Shown: one piece after another, positions 24,887 to 33,125 of the stretch
Position numbering within the stretch: position 1 is the first letter of the stretch
Layout of the letters: every line of letters starts with the position of its first letter
Assembly: GCA_016868205.1 (NCBI GenBank)
Contig: VGHR01000017.1
Coordinates: 1 to 38,620, forward strand
Reading direction: 5' to 3'
DNA from: Betaproteobacteria bacterium
GTDB lineage: Bacteria; Pseudomonadota; Gammaproteobacteria; Burkholderiales; Burkholderiaceae_C
DNA: 38,620 nucleotides
Translations under genes and position numbers: made by a program
Notes under the pieces: generated by a model
What the model was told of the DNA's origin: nothing
The model's input: the letters and a program-made list of their open reading frames with translations, nothing else
The model's database searches: none

Positions 24887-25498
24887 CTAAGGACCGAGTT
24901 CCAGGGTGGCTGCCAAAGGCACGCCTTCGGGCGCGGTGTAGTCGGCGATCACCAGGGCCTGGTCGCGCCGCGCCGCGCGCGCGGCAAACTGACGACGCAG
25001 GAAGCCCATGGAGGGGGTATCGAGCGCGGAGAAGGGCTGGTCCAGCAGGATCAGCCGGCAGGAGCGGGCCAGGCTGGCGGCAATGAGCACCTTGCGCCGG
25101 CCGCCGGTAGAGAGCTGGTACAGCGGTTTATTGAGGTGCGGCGCGAGGTCCAAGCCGTCGATCAGGGGGGGCAGATGCGCTTGCTCCTCGGCCGGCACCC
25201 ACTGCTGGAACAGCTCGGATACGGCGACTGCGTCGAAGCGGGTGTCGCGTACATCGTGCCAACAGCTCAGGGCCTGCAATTCCTGCGGGCTCACGGGACG
25301 GTCGGTCAGGATCTGCCCGGCCTGAGCCTGTCGCTCTCCGGCCAGCAATTGCAGCAGCGTGGTTTTGCCGCAGCCTTCATCGCCAGTGATCAGCGTGACG
25401 CCGGCCGGGATTTCGGCGCTGATGTGGTGTAACAGCGGCCGCCCACTGGCCGGAAAGCTCCAGCACAAGTCCTCGATTCGTAGCAGGGGCGTACTCAT
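24887..25498 (-). CDS. Lone ABC-type ATPase with substituted catalytic residues
   Basis: A 203-residue ABC nucleotide-binding domain with no permease gene beside it. Walker A GDEGCGKTTLLQLL (about residue 39) is normal. The signature is STGGRRKV rather than LSGGQ. Walker B reads LILLDQPFSALD, so the catalytic Glu is Gln, and where the H-loop His is expected the protein reads IADYTAPEG. ATP binding is likely retained but hydrolysis would be slow or absent. It is small, like CcmA- or FetA-type subunits, but is not clearly either. The start is ATG 25496-25498. The microprotein gene upstream ends in a terminator, so this gene needs its own promoter or read-through. Confidence 0.8.
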   Translation of the reverse strand: MSTPLLRIEDLCWSFPASGRPLLHHISAEIPAGVTLITGDEGCGKTTLLQLLAGERQAQAGQILTDRPVSPQELQALSCWHDVRDTRFDAVAVSELFQQWVPAEEQAHLPPLIDGLDLAPHLNKPLYQLSTGGRRKVLIAASLARSCRLILLDQPFSALDTPSMGFLRRQFAARAARRDQALVIADYTAPEGVPLAATLELGP

Positions 25499-25523
25499 GG
25501 AGGGAGGGTGCCTGGGAGTAAAA

Positions 25524-25550
25524 GCAAAAAATCCGCCGCGGCGGATTTTG
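25524..25550 (-). terminator. Rho-independent terminator after the microprotein gene
   Basis: A perfect 10-bp stem (AAAATCCGCC/GGCGGATTTT around GC) is followed on the minus strand by a run of T (TTTTTT). It lies 21 bases after the stop of the 48-residue gene at 25571. Confidence 0.85.
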
Positions 25551-25570
25551 AGCAAGTCCCTAGGCGAGGC

Positions 25571-25717
25571 TCAGGCCATGGCAACGGCGATGAAGGCCAG
25601 CAAGAAAATCAGCACCCCGCCCACCACCGGCAGAACGATAGGGATCAGCGGCATGATCTCGTTCATCGGGTCTTTGTCTTCGTCGTGGTTGTGTGAAGCG
25701 TGTTCGGTTTGGCTCAT
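25571..25717 (-). CDS. 48-residue His/Asp-rich membrane microprotein
   Basis: A short gene reading MSQTEHASHNHDEDKDPMNE, followed by a hydrophobic segment of about 26 residues (IMPLIPIVLPVVGGVLIFLL onward) ending in VAMA. It has a strong ribosome site (AAGGGAG, 6 bases before ATG 25715-25717) and its own intrinsic terminator, so it is very probably translated. The topology is likely a single membrane helix with a short acidic, His-containing N-terminus that could bind a metal ion. I do not recognise a family. It could be a small subunit of a membrane complex. Confidence 0.7.
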   Translation of the reverse strand: MSQTEHASHNHDEDKDPMNEIMPLIPIVLPVVGGVLIFLLAFIAVAMA

Positions 25718-25783
25718 TTCGGGCTCCCTTGTCAAAGCCAGCTTATTTTAGCGTCCGACCGGCTGAGGCAAAAGGCCAAGTCC

Positions 25784-25853
25784 CGATCGCCGCGAGGGCG
25801 CGGCTCCCACGGCTCTGACGAGGCTTTGTGGGAGCGCCGCCCCGGCGCGATGG
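25784..25853. repeat. REP-like inverted pair (REPIN-like)
   Basis: Two GC-rich, imperfectly palindromic units face each other. One ends GGCGCGGCTCCCAC (25784-25810), and the other begins GTGGGAGCGCCGCCCCGGCG (25828-25853). GTGGGAGC followed by a GC hairpin and CGCGAT is the pattern of extragenic palindromes in Pseudomonas and relatives. The pair lies in the 274-base region upstream of the oxidoreductase gene. No RAYT transposase is in the window. Confidence 0.65.
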
Positions 25854-25991
25854 CGCTTAAATCGGGTCCGACCCCTTGCCTGTTGCGCTCGGGCCTCGCA
25901 TAAACTCCGGTTTCCAGACCCCGCCCTACCCGGGCGCGGCATTTCATCAGCCTGTTCACAAGACGGGCCCAGCCCTTGAGGAGATCCATCC

Positions 25992-28900
25992 ATGAACGCC
26001 CCCCTGCCCGAGCACATCCTTCGGGCGCTCCAATCGGTCACGCTCGACGACAAGTACGCCCTGGACCGCGGCTTGGCTTTTATGAGCGGCGTCCAGGCCC
26101 TGGTGCGCTTGCCCATGCTGCAGCGACAGCGTGATCAATTGCTCGGCAAGAACACCGCCGGCTTTGTCAGCGGCTACCGCGGCTCGCCCCTGGGGGGCTA
26201 TGACCAGGCCTTGTGGAAGGCCAAGGACCATCTCAAGTCCAACCATATTCATTTTCAGCCGGGCGTTAACGAAGAGCTGGCGGCCACCGCCTTGTGGGGC
26301 ACCCAGCAGTTGGGCTTTGCACCGCCGGTCTCCAACCGTTTCGACGGCGTCTTTGGCATCTGGTACGGCAAGGGGCCCGGCGTGGACCGTTGTTCCGATG
26401 TCTTCAAGCACGCCAATATGGCCGGCACCACGCCCTGGGGTGGCGTGCTCGCGGTGGCCGGCGATGATCATGTGGCCAAGAGCTCGACCGCGGCGCATCA
26501 GAGCGACCATATCTTCAAGGCCTGCGGTCTGCCGGTGTTTTTCCCGGCCAGTGTGCAGGATGTGTTGGACCTGGGTTTGCACGCCCTGGCCATGAGCCGC
26601 TTTGCGGGCGTGTGGGCGGGCATGAAGACGATCCAGGAAATCGTCGAGTCCTCGGCCAGCGTTTGGGTCGACCCCGATCGGGTAGACATCGTGCGGCCCG
26701 ACTTTGAGATGCCCCCGGGCGGCGTGCACATCCGCTGGCCCGATACCGCGCTGGAACAGGAGGCGCGGCTGTTTGACTACAAGTGGTATGCCGCGCTGGC
26801 CTATATCCGGGCCAATCGGCTCAATCGCAATGTGATTGAGGGCCGTAACGGTGGCAGCGGAGACCGATTTGGCATCATCGCCAGCGGTAAGGCCTACAAC
26901 GATACGCGGCAGGCACTGATTGATTTGGGGCTCGATGACGACCGCTGCCGGCACTTGGGAATCCGCGTGCACAAAGTCAGCGTGGTTTGGCCGCTAGAGG
27001 CGCAGGCCACGCGCGAGTTCGCCACGGGTCTGCGCGAGATCCTGGTGGTGGAAGAAAAGCGCCAGGTTATCGAGTACCAACTCAAGGAAGAGCTCTACAA
27101 CTGGCGGGCTGATGTGCGGCCCGATGTGCTGGGCAAGTTTGATGAGGTGGGCGGCGATCACAGTGGCGGCGAATGGTCGGTGCCCAATCCGAGCGCCCAC
27201 ACGCTGTTGCGCGCCAATGCCGATCTGAATCCGGCCATTGTGGCGCGGGCCATTGCCCGCCGCTTGAAGAAACTCGGCGTCGATGCACAGACCCAGGCCC
27301 GCATCGACGCGCATTTGGCGGTGCTCGATGCCAAGGACCGCGCCATGCAGACGCTCAGCCTGGGGGCCAGTGCCGATCGCACGCCCTGGTTCTGCTCGGG
27401 CTGTCCGCACAACACCTCGACCCGGGTGCCCGAGGGCTCGCGCGCGATGGCCGGGATCGGCTGTCATTTCATGGCCCTGTGGATGGATCGCTCCACCGCG
27501 GGCTTTACCCAGATGGGCGGCGAGGGCGTGCCCTGGGTGGGGCAGGCACCCTTTGTCAACGAGTCGCATGTCTTTGCCAACCTGGGTGATGGCACCTACT
27601 TTCACAGTGGGCTATTGGCCATCCGCCAGTCGATTGCTGCTGGGGTGAACATCACCTACAAGATCCTCTACAACGATGCGGTAGCGATGACCGGCGGACA
27701 GCCCGTCGGGGAGCGGCCCGAGGGTCATTCGGTGCCGCAGATCGTGCAGTCGGTGCTGGCCGAGGGCGCGCGAGCGGTGGTGGTGGTCACTGATGAGCCG
27801 CACAAGTACAGCGGGGAGCATCTGCCCAGTGGCGTGGCCGTTGAACATCGGGATCGTCTTGATGAGATTCAGCGCCAGTTGCGCGAAGTGCCTGGCTGCA
27901 CGGTTCTGGTGTACGACCAGACCTGTGCCACCGAGAAGCGCCGTCGTCGCAAGCGCGGCACCATGGTCGACCCGGACCGCCGGGTGGTCATCAATGAGTT
28001 GGTCTGCGAGGGCTGCGGCGATTGCAGCGTGCAGTCCAACTGTTTGTCAGTCGAGCCTCTGGAGACCGAGTTCGGCCGCAAGCGGCAGATCAACCAGAGC
28101 ACCTGCAACAAGGACATGAGCTGCGTCAAAGGCTTTTGCCCGAGTTTTGTGACGGTCGAGGGGGGTCAATTGCGGCGCAAGGCCCACGCCGGGCGACCCA
28201 GCCCCTACGATGATGCGCGGCTGGGGGTCTTGCCTGATCCGCAGCCGTTGTCCTTGCAGGGGCGCAGCGATCCGGTCTGGGGGCTGGTGGTGGCCGGTGT
28301 GGGCGGTACGGGCGTGATCACTATCGGGCAGCTGCTCGGCATGGCCGCGCACCTGGAGGGCAAGGGCGTCATCACCCAGGACGCAGCTGGCTTGGCGCAA
28401 AAAGGCGGCAGCACCTGGAGCCACATTCTGATTGCCGAGCGAACCGAGCAGATCGCCACCACGCGGGTGAGTACCGCTGCGGCCGACCTGATCCTCGCTT
28501 GCGATCCCATCGTCGGTGCGCACAAGGAGACCGTGCTGCGCATGCGGGCCGAGCGGACGCGGGTGGCCCTCAACGGCCACACCGCACCGACGGCCGGTTT
28601 TGTCAAGGATGGCAATTGGCACAGCCCGGGGGGCGCCTGCCAAAGCCAGATCGCACAGATCGTCGGCGAGGCGGCGCTGGCCTCGTTTGATGCCGACACG
28701 GCCGCCGTCAAGTTGATGGGTGACAGCCTGTATGCCAATCCCATGCTTATGGGGTTGGCCTGGCAAAAAGGCTGGATCCCCCTGGGGCTGCCGGCCTTGA
28801 TGCGTGCCATCGAGCTCAACGCGGTTGCGGTCGACCAGAACAAGGCCGCCTTCACCTGGGGGCGGCGTGCTGCCCATGACTTGGCCGGCGTGCAGCGCCT

Positions 28901-29600
28901 GCTGAGCAGCGCGCAAGTCATCAGCATGCCGGCCCGTCGGCAGAGCCTTGAGGATCTGGTGCAGCGTCGCGTGGAGTTTTTGACCGCCTATCAGAACGCG
29001 GCCTACGCGCAGCGCTACAGCGCGATGGTGGAGCGGGTGCGTCAAGCCGAGCTGGCCCTCTCGCCCCGCACGGAATTGACCGAGGCGGTGGCACGCAATC
29101 TCTTCAAGCTGATGGCCTACAAGGACGAATACGAAGTCGCTCGCCTCCATACCGATGCGGCCTTCCAGCAGAAGATCGACACCCTGTTTGAGGGCTCCTA
29201 CAAGCTGTTGCATCATCTGGCCCCGCCGCTGCTCTCGCGCAAGGACGCTCAGGGCCATCTCATCAAGTCGCGCTATGGCAGCTGGGTACGCCGCGCCTTT
29301 TCGCTGCTGGCCCGGTTCAAGGCGCTGCGTGGCACCGCCCTTGATGTCTTCGGATACACCCAGGAGCGACGCGGTGAGCGTGCGTTGATGGGTCAGTACA
29401 TGGACACGCTGGAAGAGTTGATGGTCGGCCTGAGCGCAGGCAGCCTGGCGGCGGCCCTTGAAGTGGCGTCCGTGCCCGAGCAGATCAAGGGCTTTGGCCA
29501 TGTCAAGGAGCGCAATGTGCAGGCGGCGCAGCAGCAATGGCAGACGCGTCTGCGGGCCTTCCGCGAAGTGGCGCGTTCCCCGCAGCGACAGGTCGCCTGA
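25992..29600 (+). CDS. Fused indolepyruvate/2-oxoacid:ferredoxin oxidoreductase
   Basis: A 1202-residue thiamine-diphosphate iron-sulfur enzyme that oxidatively decarboxylates aryl or branched 2-oxoacids to acyl-CoA. It is a natural fusion of the IorA-like and IorB-like parts. The N-terminal pyrimidine-binding part has GFVSGYRGSPLGGYDQALWK. The TPP/Mg segment is NLGDGTYFHSGL (about residue 532) with YNDAVAMTGGQ. A cysteine-rich 4Fe-4S domain contains VCEGCGDC (about 671), SNC, CNKDMSC and GFC. The C-terminal gamma domain starts VVAGVGGTGVITIGQLLG (about 765). Length is normal for the proteobacterial fused form. GAGGAG lies upstream of the ATG. It is monocistronic, and a GC hairpin (29604-29622) follows. 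Confidence 0.92.
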   Translation: MNAPLPEHILRALQSVTLDDKYALDRGLAFMSGVQALVRLPMLQRQRDQLLGKNTAGFVSGYRGSPLGGYDQALWKAKDHLKSNHIHFQPGVNEELAATALWGTQQLGFAPPVSNRFDGVFGIWYGKGPGVDRCSDVFKHANMAGTTPWGGVLAVAGDDHVAKSSTAAHQSDHIFKACGLPVFFPASVQDVLDLGLHALAMSRFAGVWAGMKTIQEIVESSASVWVDPDRVDIVRPDFEMPPGGVHIRWPDTALEQEARLFDYKWYAALAYIRANRLNRNVIEGRNGGSGDRFGIIASGKAYNDTRQALIDLGLDDDRCRHLGIRVHKVSVVWPLEAQATREFATGLREILVVEEKRQVIEYQLKEELYNWRADVRPDVLGKFDEVGGDHSGGEWSVPNPSAHTLLRANADLNPAIVARAIARRLKKLGVDAQTQARIDAHLAVLDAKDRAMQTLSLGASADRTPWFCSGCPHNTSTRVPEGSRAMAGIGCHFMALWMDRSTAGFTQMGGEGVPWVGQAPFVNESHVFANLGDGTYFHSGLLAIRQSIAAGVNITYKILYNDAVAMTGGQPVGERPEGHSVPQIVQSVLAEGARAVVVVTDEPHKYSGEHLPSGVAVEHRDRLDEIQRQLREVPGCTVLVYDQTCATEKRRRRKRGTMVDPDRRVVINELVCEGCGDCSVQSNCLSVEPLETEFGRKRQINQSTCNKDMSCVKGFCPSFVTVEGGQLRRKAHAGRPSPYDDARLGVLPDPQPLSLQGRSDPVWGLVVAGVGGTGVITIGQLLGMAAHLEGKGVITQDAAGLAQKGGSTWSHILIAERTEQIATTRVSTAAADLILACDPIVGAHKETVLRMRAERTRVALNGHTAPTAGFVKDGNWHSPGGACQSQIAQIVGEAALASFDADTAAVKLMGDSLYANPMLMGLAWQKGWIPLGLPALMRAIELNAVAVDQNKAAFTWGRRAAHDLAGVQRLLSSAQVISMPARRQSLEDLVQRRVEFLTAYQNAAYAQRYSAMVERVRQAELALSPRTELTEAVARNLFKLMAYKDEYEVARLHTDAAFQQKIDTLFEGSYKLLHHLAPPLLSRKDAQGHLIKSRYGSWVRRAFSLLARFKALRGTALDVFGYTQERRGERALMGQYMDTLEELMVGLSAGSLAAALEVASVPEQIKGFGHVKERNVQAAQQQWQTRLRAFREVARSPQRQVA

Positions 29601-29603
29601 TCG

Positions 29604-29622
29604 CCGGCCCCGCGAGGGCCGG
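29604..29622. terminator. GC hairpin between convergent genes
   Basis: CCGGCCC and GGGCCGG pair around CGCGA in the 24-base gap between the convergent oxidoreductase and threonine ammonia-lyase genes. No U-run follows on either strand, so termination would be weak. Confidence 0.4.
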
Positions 29623-29624
29623 TA

Positions 29625-30827
29625 TCAGCCCTGGATCTGCGCTTGAAAACCGGCCGCGCGCAGCGCTGCAATCACCTGCTCGATGTGCGCGGGTCCGCGG
29701 GTTTGCAGCACCATTTCGATGTCGACATTTTGCACCGACTGCATCGAAAAGGCCCGCTGGTGATGGACTTCATCGATGTTGGCGCCCGCTTGCGCCACGG
29801 TGTGGGTGATCTGGGCCAGTGAGCCGGGCACATCGCGGGCGCTGACCCTCAGCCGGGCCAGCCGCCCCGCGCGCACCATGCCGCGTTCAATGATGGACGC
29901 CAGCACCAGCGGGTCGATGTTGCCGCCGCACAGCACCAAGCCCACCTTGCGGCTTGCAAACTCGCTCTTGTTTTTGAGCACCGCGGCCAGGCCGGCGGCG
30001 CCGGCTCCCTCGACCAGCGTTTTTTCGATCTCCAGCAGCATCACGATGGCCTGTTCGATATCGCCCTCGTCCACCAGCAGCCATTGGTCGACGGTACGCG
30101 CCAGAATCGCCTGCGTGATCTGGCCCGGCGCGCCCACCGCGATGCCTTCGGCCAGGGTGGTTCGGCCTTGCGGATGCTGGCTGCCGGTCAGGGCGTTGAC
30201 CATGGCGGGAAACTGCCTGACCTGCACACCCACCACCTTGATGTCGGGCCGCAATGCCTTGGCGGCGGTGGCCATCCCGGCGAGCAGCCCGCCGCCACCG
30301 ACGGCCACCACCAGCGTATCGATGTCAGGCTGGGCCTGCAGCATCTCCAGCGCAACCGTGCCCTGGCCGCAGATGACCGCCTCATCGTCGTAGGGGTGGA
30401 CCAGCACCAGGCCTTGCGCCCGGGCCAAAGCCAGCGCGTGAGCCCGGGCCTCCTCCAGGCTGTCACCGTGCAGGATGACCTCGGCGCCAAAGCCCTGGGT
30501 GCGCTCTATCTTCACAGCTGGGGTAAAGCGCGGCATCACGATCACTGCACGCAGACCCAAACGGTGTGCATGGTAGGCCACGCCTTGCGCATGATTGCCA
30601 GCGCTCATCGCCACGACGCCCCGCTGGCGCTCTTCGGCGCTCAGCGTGCTGAGTTTGTTGTTGGCGCCGCGTTCCTTGAAGGATGCGGTGTATTGCAAAT
30701 TTTCAAACTTCAGAAATACCTCGCAACCCGTGATCTGCGAGAGGGTGCGCGAGGCTAGGCAGGGGGTCGACAGGATTTGCCCGTCGATGCGCCGGGCGGC
30801 GTCTTGAATGTCAGCAAGAGAAATCAT
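29625..30827 (-). CDS. Threonine ammonia-lyase with ACT domain
   Basis: A 400-residue PLP enzyme that deaminates threonine (and serine) to 2-oxobutyrate (or pyruvate). The PLP lysine is Lys51 in YTASFKERGA, and the phosphate-binding glycine loop is VGGGGLLAGM. A C-terminal ACT domain (RLRVSARDVPGSLAQITHTV, about 330-400) suggests allosteric control. This is the shorter, single-ACT form rather than the two-ACT-like biosynthetic IlvA, so either a catabolic (TdcB-like) or anabolic role is possible. The start is ATG 30825-30827; a GTG two codons upstream is an alternative. Confidence 0.92.
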   Translation of the reverse strand: MISLADIQDAARRIDGQILSTPCLASRTLSQITGCEVFLKFENLQYTASFKERGANNKLSTLSAEERQRGVVAMSAGNHAQGVAYHAHRLGLRAVIVMPRFTPAVKIERTQGFGAEVILHGDSLEEARAHALALARAQGLVLVHPYDDEAVICGQGTVALEMLQAQPDIDTLVVAVGGGGLLAGMATAAKALRPDIKVVGVQVRQFPAMVNALTGSQHPQGRTTLAEGIAVGAPGQITQAILARTVDQWLLVDEGDIEQAIVMLLEIEKTLVEGAGAAGLAAVLKNKSEFASRKVGLVLCGGNIDPLVLASIIERGMVRAGRLARLRVSARDVPGSLAQITHTVAQAGANIDEVHHQRAFSMQSVQNVDIEMVLQTRGPAHIEQVIAALRAAGFQAQIQG

Positions 30828-30904
30828 GGGCACGCATTGTGCAGCCCATCATGACCCTCGTACGCCAAAGAAGGTCACCGCACTTTCGGCGGCGAGCCCT
30901 CTGC

Positions 30905-32494
30905 CTAGCGGTTGCTGCGTTCTTGCAGCATTTGCTCGCGCAGCAAGGCTTGCAACTGCCGGGCCCGGGCATCGATGATGGAGGCCTCGATATGCAAGTT
31001 GGCTGCGTCGCTGCCGGTGCGCCCACTGCGCAACAAATCTTGCGCCGCCTTGATGCGGTCTACTGCGCCCTGGTAGTCGAGTTCAGCGGCTCGGCCTTCG
31101 GCTTCAGCGCGTACGGCTGCCAGCACCTGACCCTGTTGGTGAAGCGCTTGGGCCAGCAGGGCCCAGGCGCTGCCGTCGCGCGGATGCGCAATCACCCAAT
31201 TGCGCAGCCTCTCGCTGACGGCGGCTGCACGGCCAGCGCGGATCAGCACCCGGCCGTGGGTCATCAGCTCGGCGCGAGAGGGGCTGGTGCTCCAGCTGAT
31301 CATCGTCGCGGCCCGTTCGGACTGGCCAAGCAGTTCCTCGACCTCCAGGCCCAGCCACTGAGCCGCGGGTCCGATCTGCGGCCGACCGGCGCACAGCTGC
31401 ATAACCTGCGCGAGCATCTGCCGCGCCAAGGGCGCGTCTCGCAGGCGAGCCGCAGCCAGTGCGGCTGCATAGTAGACCGACAGCTTCTGTTCGTGCGAAG
31501 TGTCAGCGTTCAGCATCTGCGCCTGTTGCAGGTACGCTTGCAACGCATCGGCCGTCCCGTCGGCGAGCACACGCGCCCTCGCGCCCATCATGGCGTGCCA
31601 GGCCAGGCTGGGCAGGCCGGGTCGCCGTGCGGTTTGCAGGGCCGAACCTGCGCCTTGCTGGCGGGCGCGCGCATCGGCGATGCGCTCGCTGGTCAGCGGG
31701 TGCGAGCGCAGATAGGGGAAGGCGCCGCTGTCGTTGAAGCGATTGGCCTGCTGCAGCTTCTCGAACATCTCGCTCGATCCCTCGGGGTTGAAGCCAGCGT
31801 CGAGCAAAATGCCAAAGCCGATGCGGTCAGCCTCGCGCTCCATGTCGCGTGAGAAATTGAGCTGCCCTTGCATGGCCGCGGCCTGCCCGCCCACGATGGC
31901 CGCGTTGGCCACATCGGCGCTGCGCCCCGCTGCGATGACCCCGAGCACCATGGCCGCAATCAGCCAGGGCATTTGGGATTGCTGCTGTCCAATCATGCGT
32001 GCAATGTGACGCTGGGTGACATGGCTGAGTTCGTGACTGAGCACCGAAGCCAGCGCATCGGGCGAAGCCACTGCCGCAATCAGGCCAGTGTGCACCCCCA
32101 GGTAGCCCCCGGGTAGGGCGAAGGCGTTGACCGACCGATCCCGCACCAGAAACAGCTTCCAGGCAAAACGCTCCTGCAACTCCGGGCTCAGCTCGCCCCG
32201 CGTCAGGGCTGCAGCCACCAGCGGTTGCCAAAGGGCCAGCAAATAATCATTGAGGATGGGATCGTCCAGAAGGGCCGGGTCGCGGTAGATGCTCGCCGCA
32301 ATCCGATCGCCCAATCGCCGTTCATTGGTCAGCGTCATGTCCAGGTCATCGCCCAGGCTGGGCAAGTTGGCCGGCTGCGCCCAGGCCGGCGGCAAACTGG
32401 CGCACAGTGCCATCAGCGCAGCCAGGAGGCGGGCGCACCAAGCTGCACGGCGCGGCCCCGCCGTTGGGCGCTTGTCAGTCAAAGGAAACCGCAT
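30905..32494 (-). CDS. M48-family metalloprotease, BepA/YfgC-like
   Basis: A 529-residue periplasmic zinc protease. A long signal peptide (AAWCARLLAALMALCASLPP, ending AWAQ) is followed by the M48 domain with HELSH (His-Glu-x-x-His, near residue 155) and the third ligand in MEREADRIG (near 219). The C-terminal half is helical, Ala-rich repeats like the TPR domain of BepA, which controls assembly or degradation of outer-membrane proteins such as LptD. The start is ATG 32492-32494. It is divergent from moaC with a 67-base shared promoter region. Confidence 0.9.
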   Translation of the reverse strand: MRFPLTDKRPTAGPRRAAWCARLLAALMALCASLPPAWAQPANLPSLGDDLDMTLTNERRLGDRIAASIYRDPALLDDPILNDYLLALWQPLVAAALTRGELSPELQERFAWKLFLVRDRSVNAFALPGGYLGVHTGLIAAVASPDALASVLSHELSHVTQRHIARMIGQQQSQMPWLIAAMVLGVIAAGRSADVANAAIVGGQAAAMQGQLNFSRDMEREADRIGFGILLDAGFNPEGSSEMFEKLQQANRFNDSGAFPYLRSHPLTSERIADARARQQGAGSALQTARRPGLPSLAWHAMMGARARVLADGTADALQAYLQQAQMLNADTSHEQKLSVYYAAALAAARLRDAPLARQMLAQVMQLCAGRPQIGPAAQWLGLEVEELLGQSERAATMISWSTSPSRAELMTHGRVLIRAGRAAAVSERLRNWVIAHPRDGSAWALLAQALHQQGQVLAAVRAEAEGRAAELDYQGAVDRIKAAQDLLRSGRTGSDAANLHIEASIIDARARQLQALLREQMLQERSNR

Positions 32495-32561
32495 GCTCTT
32501 ATGATCGTCGATCTTGAGGAAGATGGGGCGGTTCAGCCCGGTTTAAAGCGCGAGGAAGCCC

Positions 32562-33050
32562 ATGGCCACCGACCACACACTCACCCATTTTGACGCACAG
32601 GGTCAGGCCCACATGGTCGATGTGGCCGCCAAGCCCGCCACTCACCGGGTGGCCGTCGCCCGCGGTTGTATCCGGATGCAAGCGACGACGCTGGCCTTGA
32701 TCGTTCAGGGCCAGGCGCGCAAGGGCGATGTGATCTCAGTGGCTCGTTTGGCCGGCATCATGGCCGCCAAGAAAACCAGCGATCTCATTCCCCTGTGTCA
32801 CCCGCTGGCCCTGACCCGCGTGGCCCTCGATTTGTCTGAGCAGCCGGACCTGCCCGGCATCGCTTGCACCGCCACGGTGGAGACGGTGGGCCCCACCGGC
32901 GTCGAAATGGAAGCCCTCACCGCCGTGCAGGTCGCCCTGCTCACCGTCTACGACATGTGCAAGGCCGTCGATCGCGGCATGGTGATGACCGATGTCAAGG
33001 TGCTGGAGAAGCACGGCGGCAAGAGCGGGAGTTGGGTGGCGGGGGAGTGA
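32562..33050 (+). CDS. moaC: Cyclic pyranopterin monophosphate synthase
   Basis: A 162-residue molybdenum-cofactor enzyme that acts after MoaA to form cyclic pyranopterin monophosphate. It shows the family motifs [15 protein letters not shown] (His of the active site), [16 protein letters not shown] and [11 protein letters not shown], which carries the Asp and Lys matching E. coli Asp128 and Lys131, then GGKSG. GAGGAAGC precedes the ATG. Bases 32931-32981, coding [17 protein letters not shown], recur at 38287-38337, and the codons after that point differ between the copies. The C-terminus of this intact gene is therefore probably supplied by the integrated element. Confidence 0.95.
   Translation: MATDHTLTHFDAQGQAHMVDVAAKPATHRVAVARGCIRMQATTLALIVQGQARKGDVISVARLAGIMAAKKTSDLIPLCHPLALTRVALDLSEQPDLPGIACTATVETVGPTGVEMEALTAVQVALLTVYDMCKAVDRGMVMTDVKVLEKHGGKSGSWVAGE
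32931..32981 (+). repeat. Left attachment-type repeat inside moaC
   Basis: A 51-base stretch identical to 38287-38337 except for one base (32963 G, 38319 A). The first 32 bases are perfectly identical, then 18 more after the mismatch. It lies within the moaC coding region, 75 bases before the tyrosine recombinase's leader repeats begin to appear and 145 bases before the recombinase start. This is the expected form of attL for a gene-3'-end-targeting element. Confidence 0.85.
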
Positions 33051-33055
33051 CCACT

Positions 33056-33067
33056 TACAAATCAACA
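33056..33067. repeat. 12-bp terminal inverted repeat, left copy
   Basis: TACAAATCAACA, 6 bases after the moaC stop, is the exact reverse complement of 38264-38275 (TGTTGATTTGTA), which lies 11 bases before the right moaC repeat. In an excised circle the two would flank the joined core symmetrically, as recombinase or accessory-factor sites do. Confidence 0.5.
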
Positions 33068-33093
33068 GCCTAGGAGTGCAGGTAAGCGTCTTT

Positions 33094-33113
33094 TGTCCAA
33101 CTCCTGTCCAACT
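33094..33113 (+). repeat. Tandem TGTCCAACT repeats, left end
   Basis: TGTCCAACT occurs at 33094-33102 and again at 33105-33113, an 11-base (one helical turn) period, just before the recombinase gene. The same motif recurs at the right end (38196-38216). These are candidate arm-type binding sites for the recombinase. Confidence 0.55.
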
Positions 33114-33125
33114 GAGGAACAGGAA

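Noticed and set aside
28047..29537. A 496-codon open frame antisense to the ferredoxin oxidoreductase
   Set aside because: It shadows the C-terminal half of a well-supported gene, with low-complexity composition and no motif.
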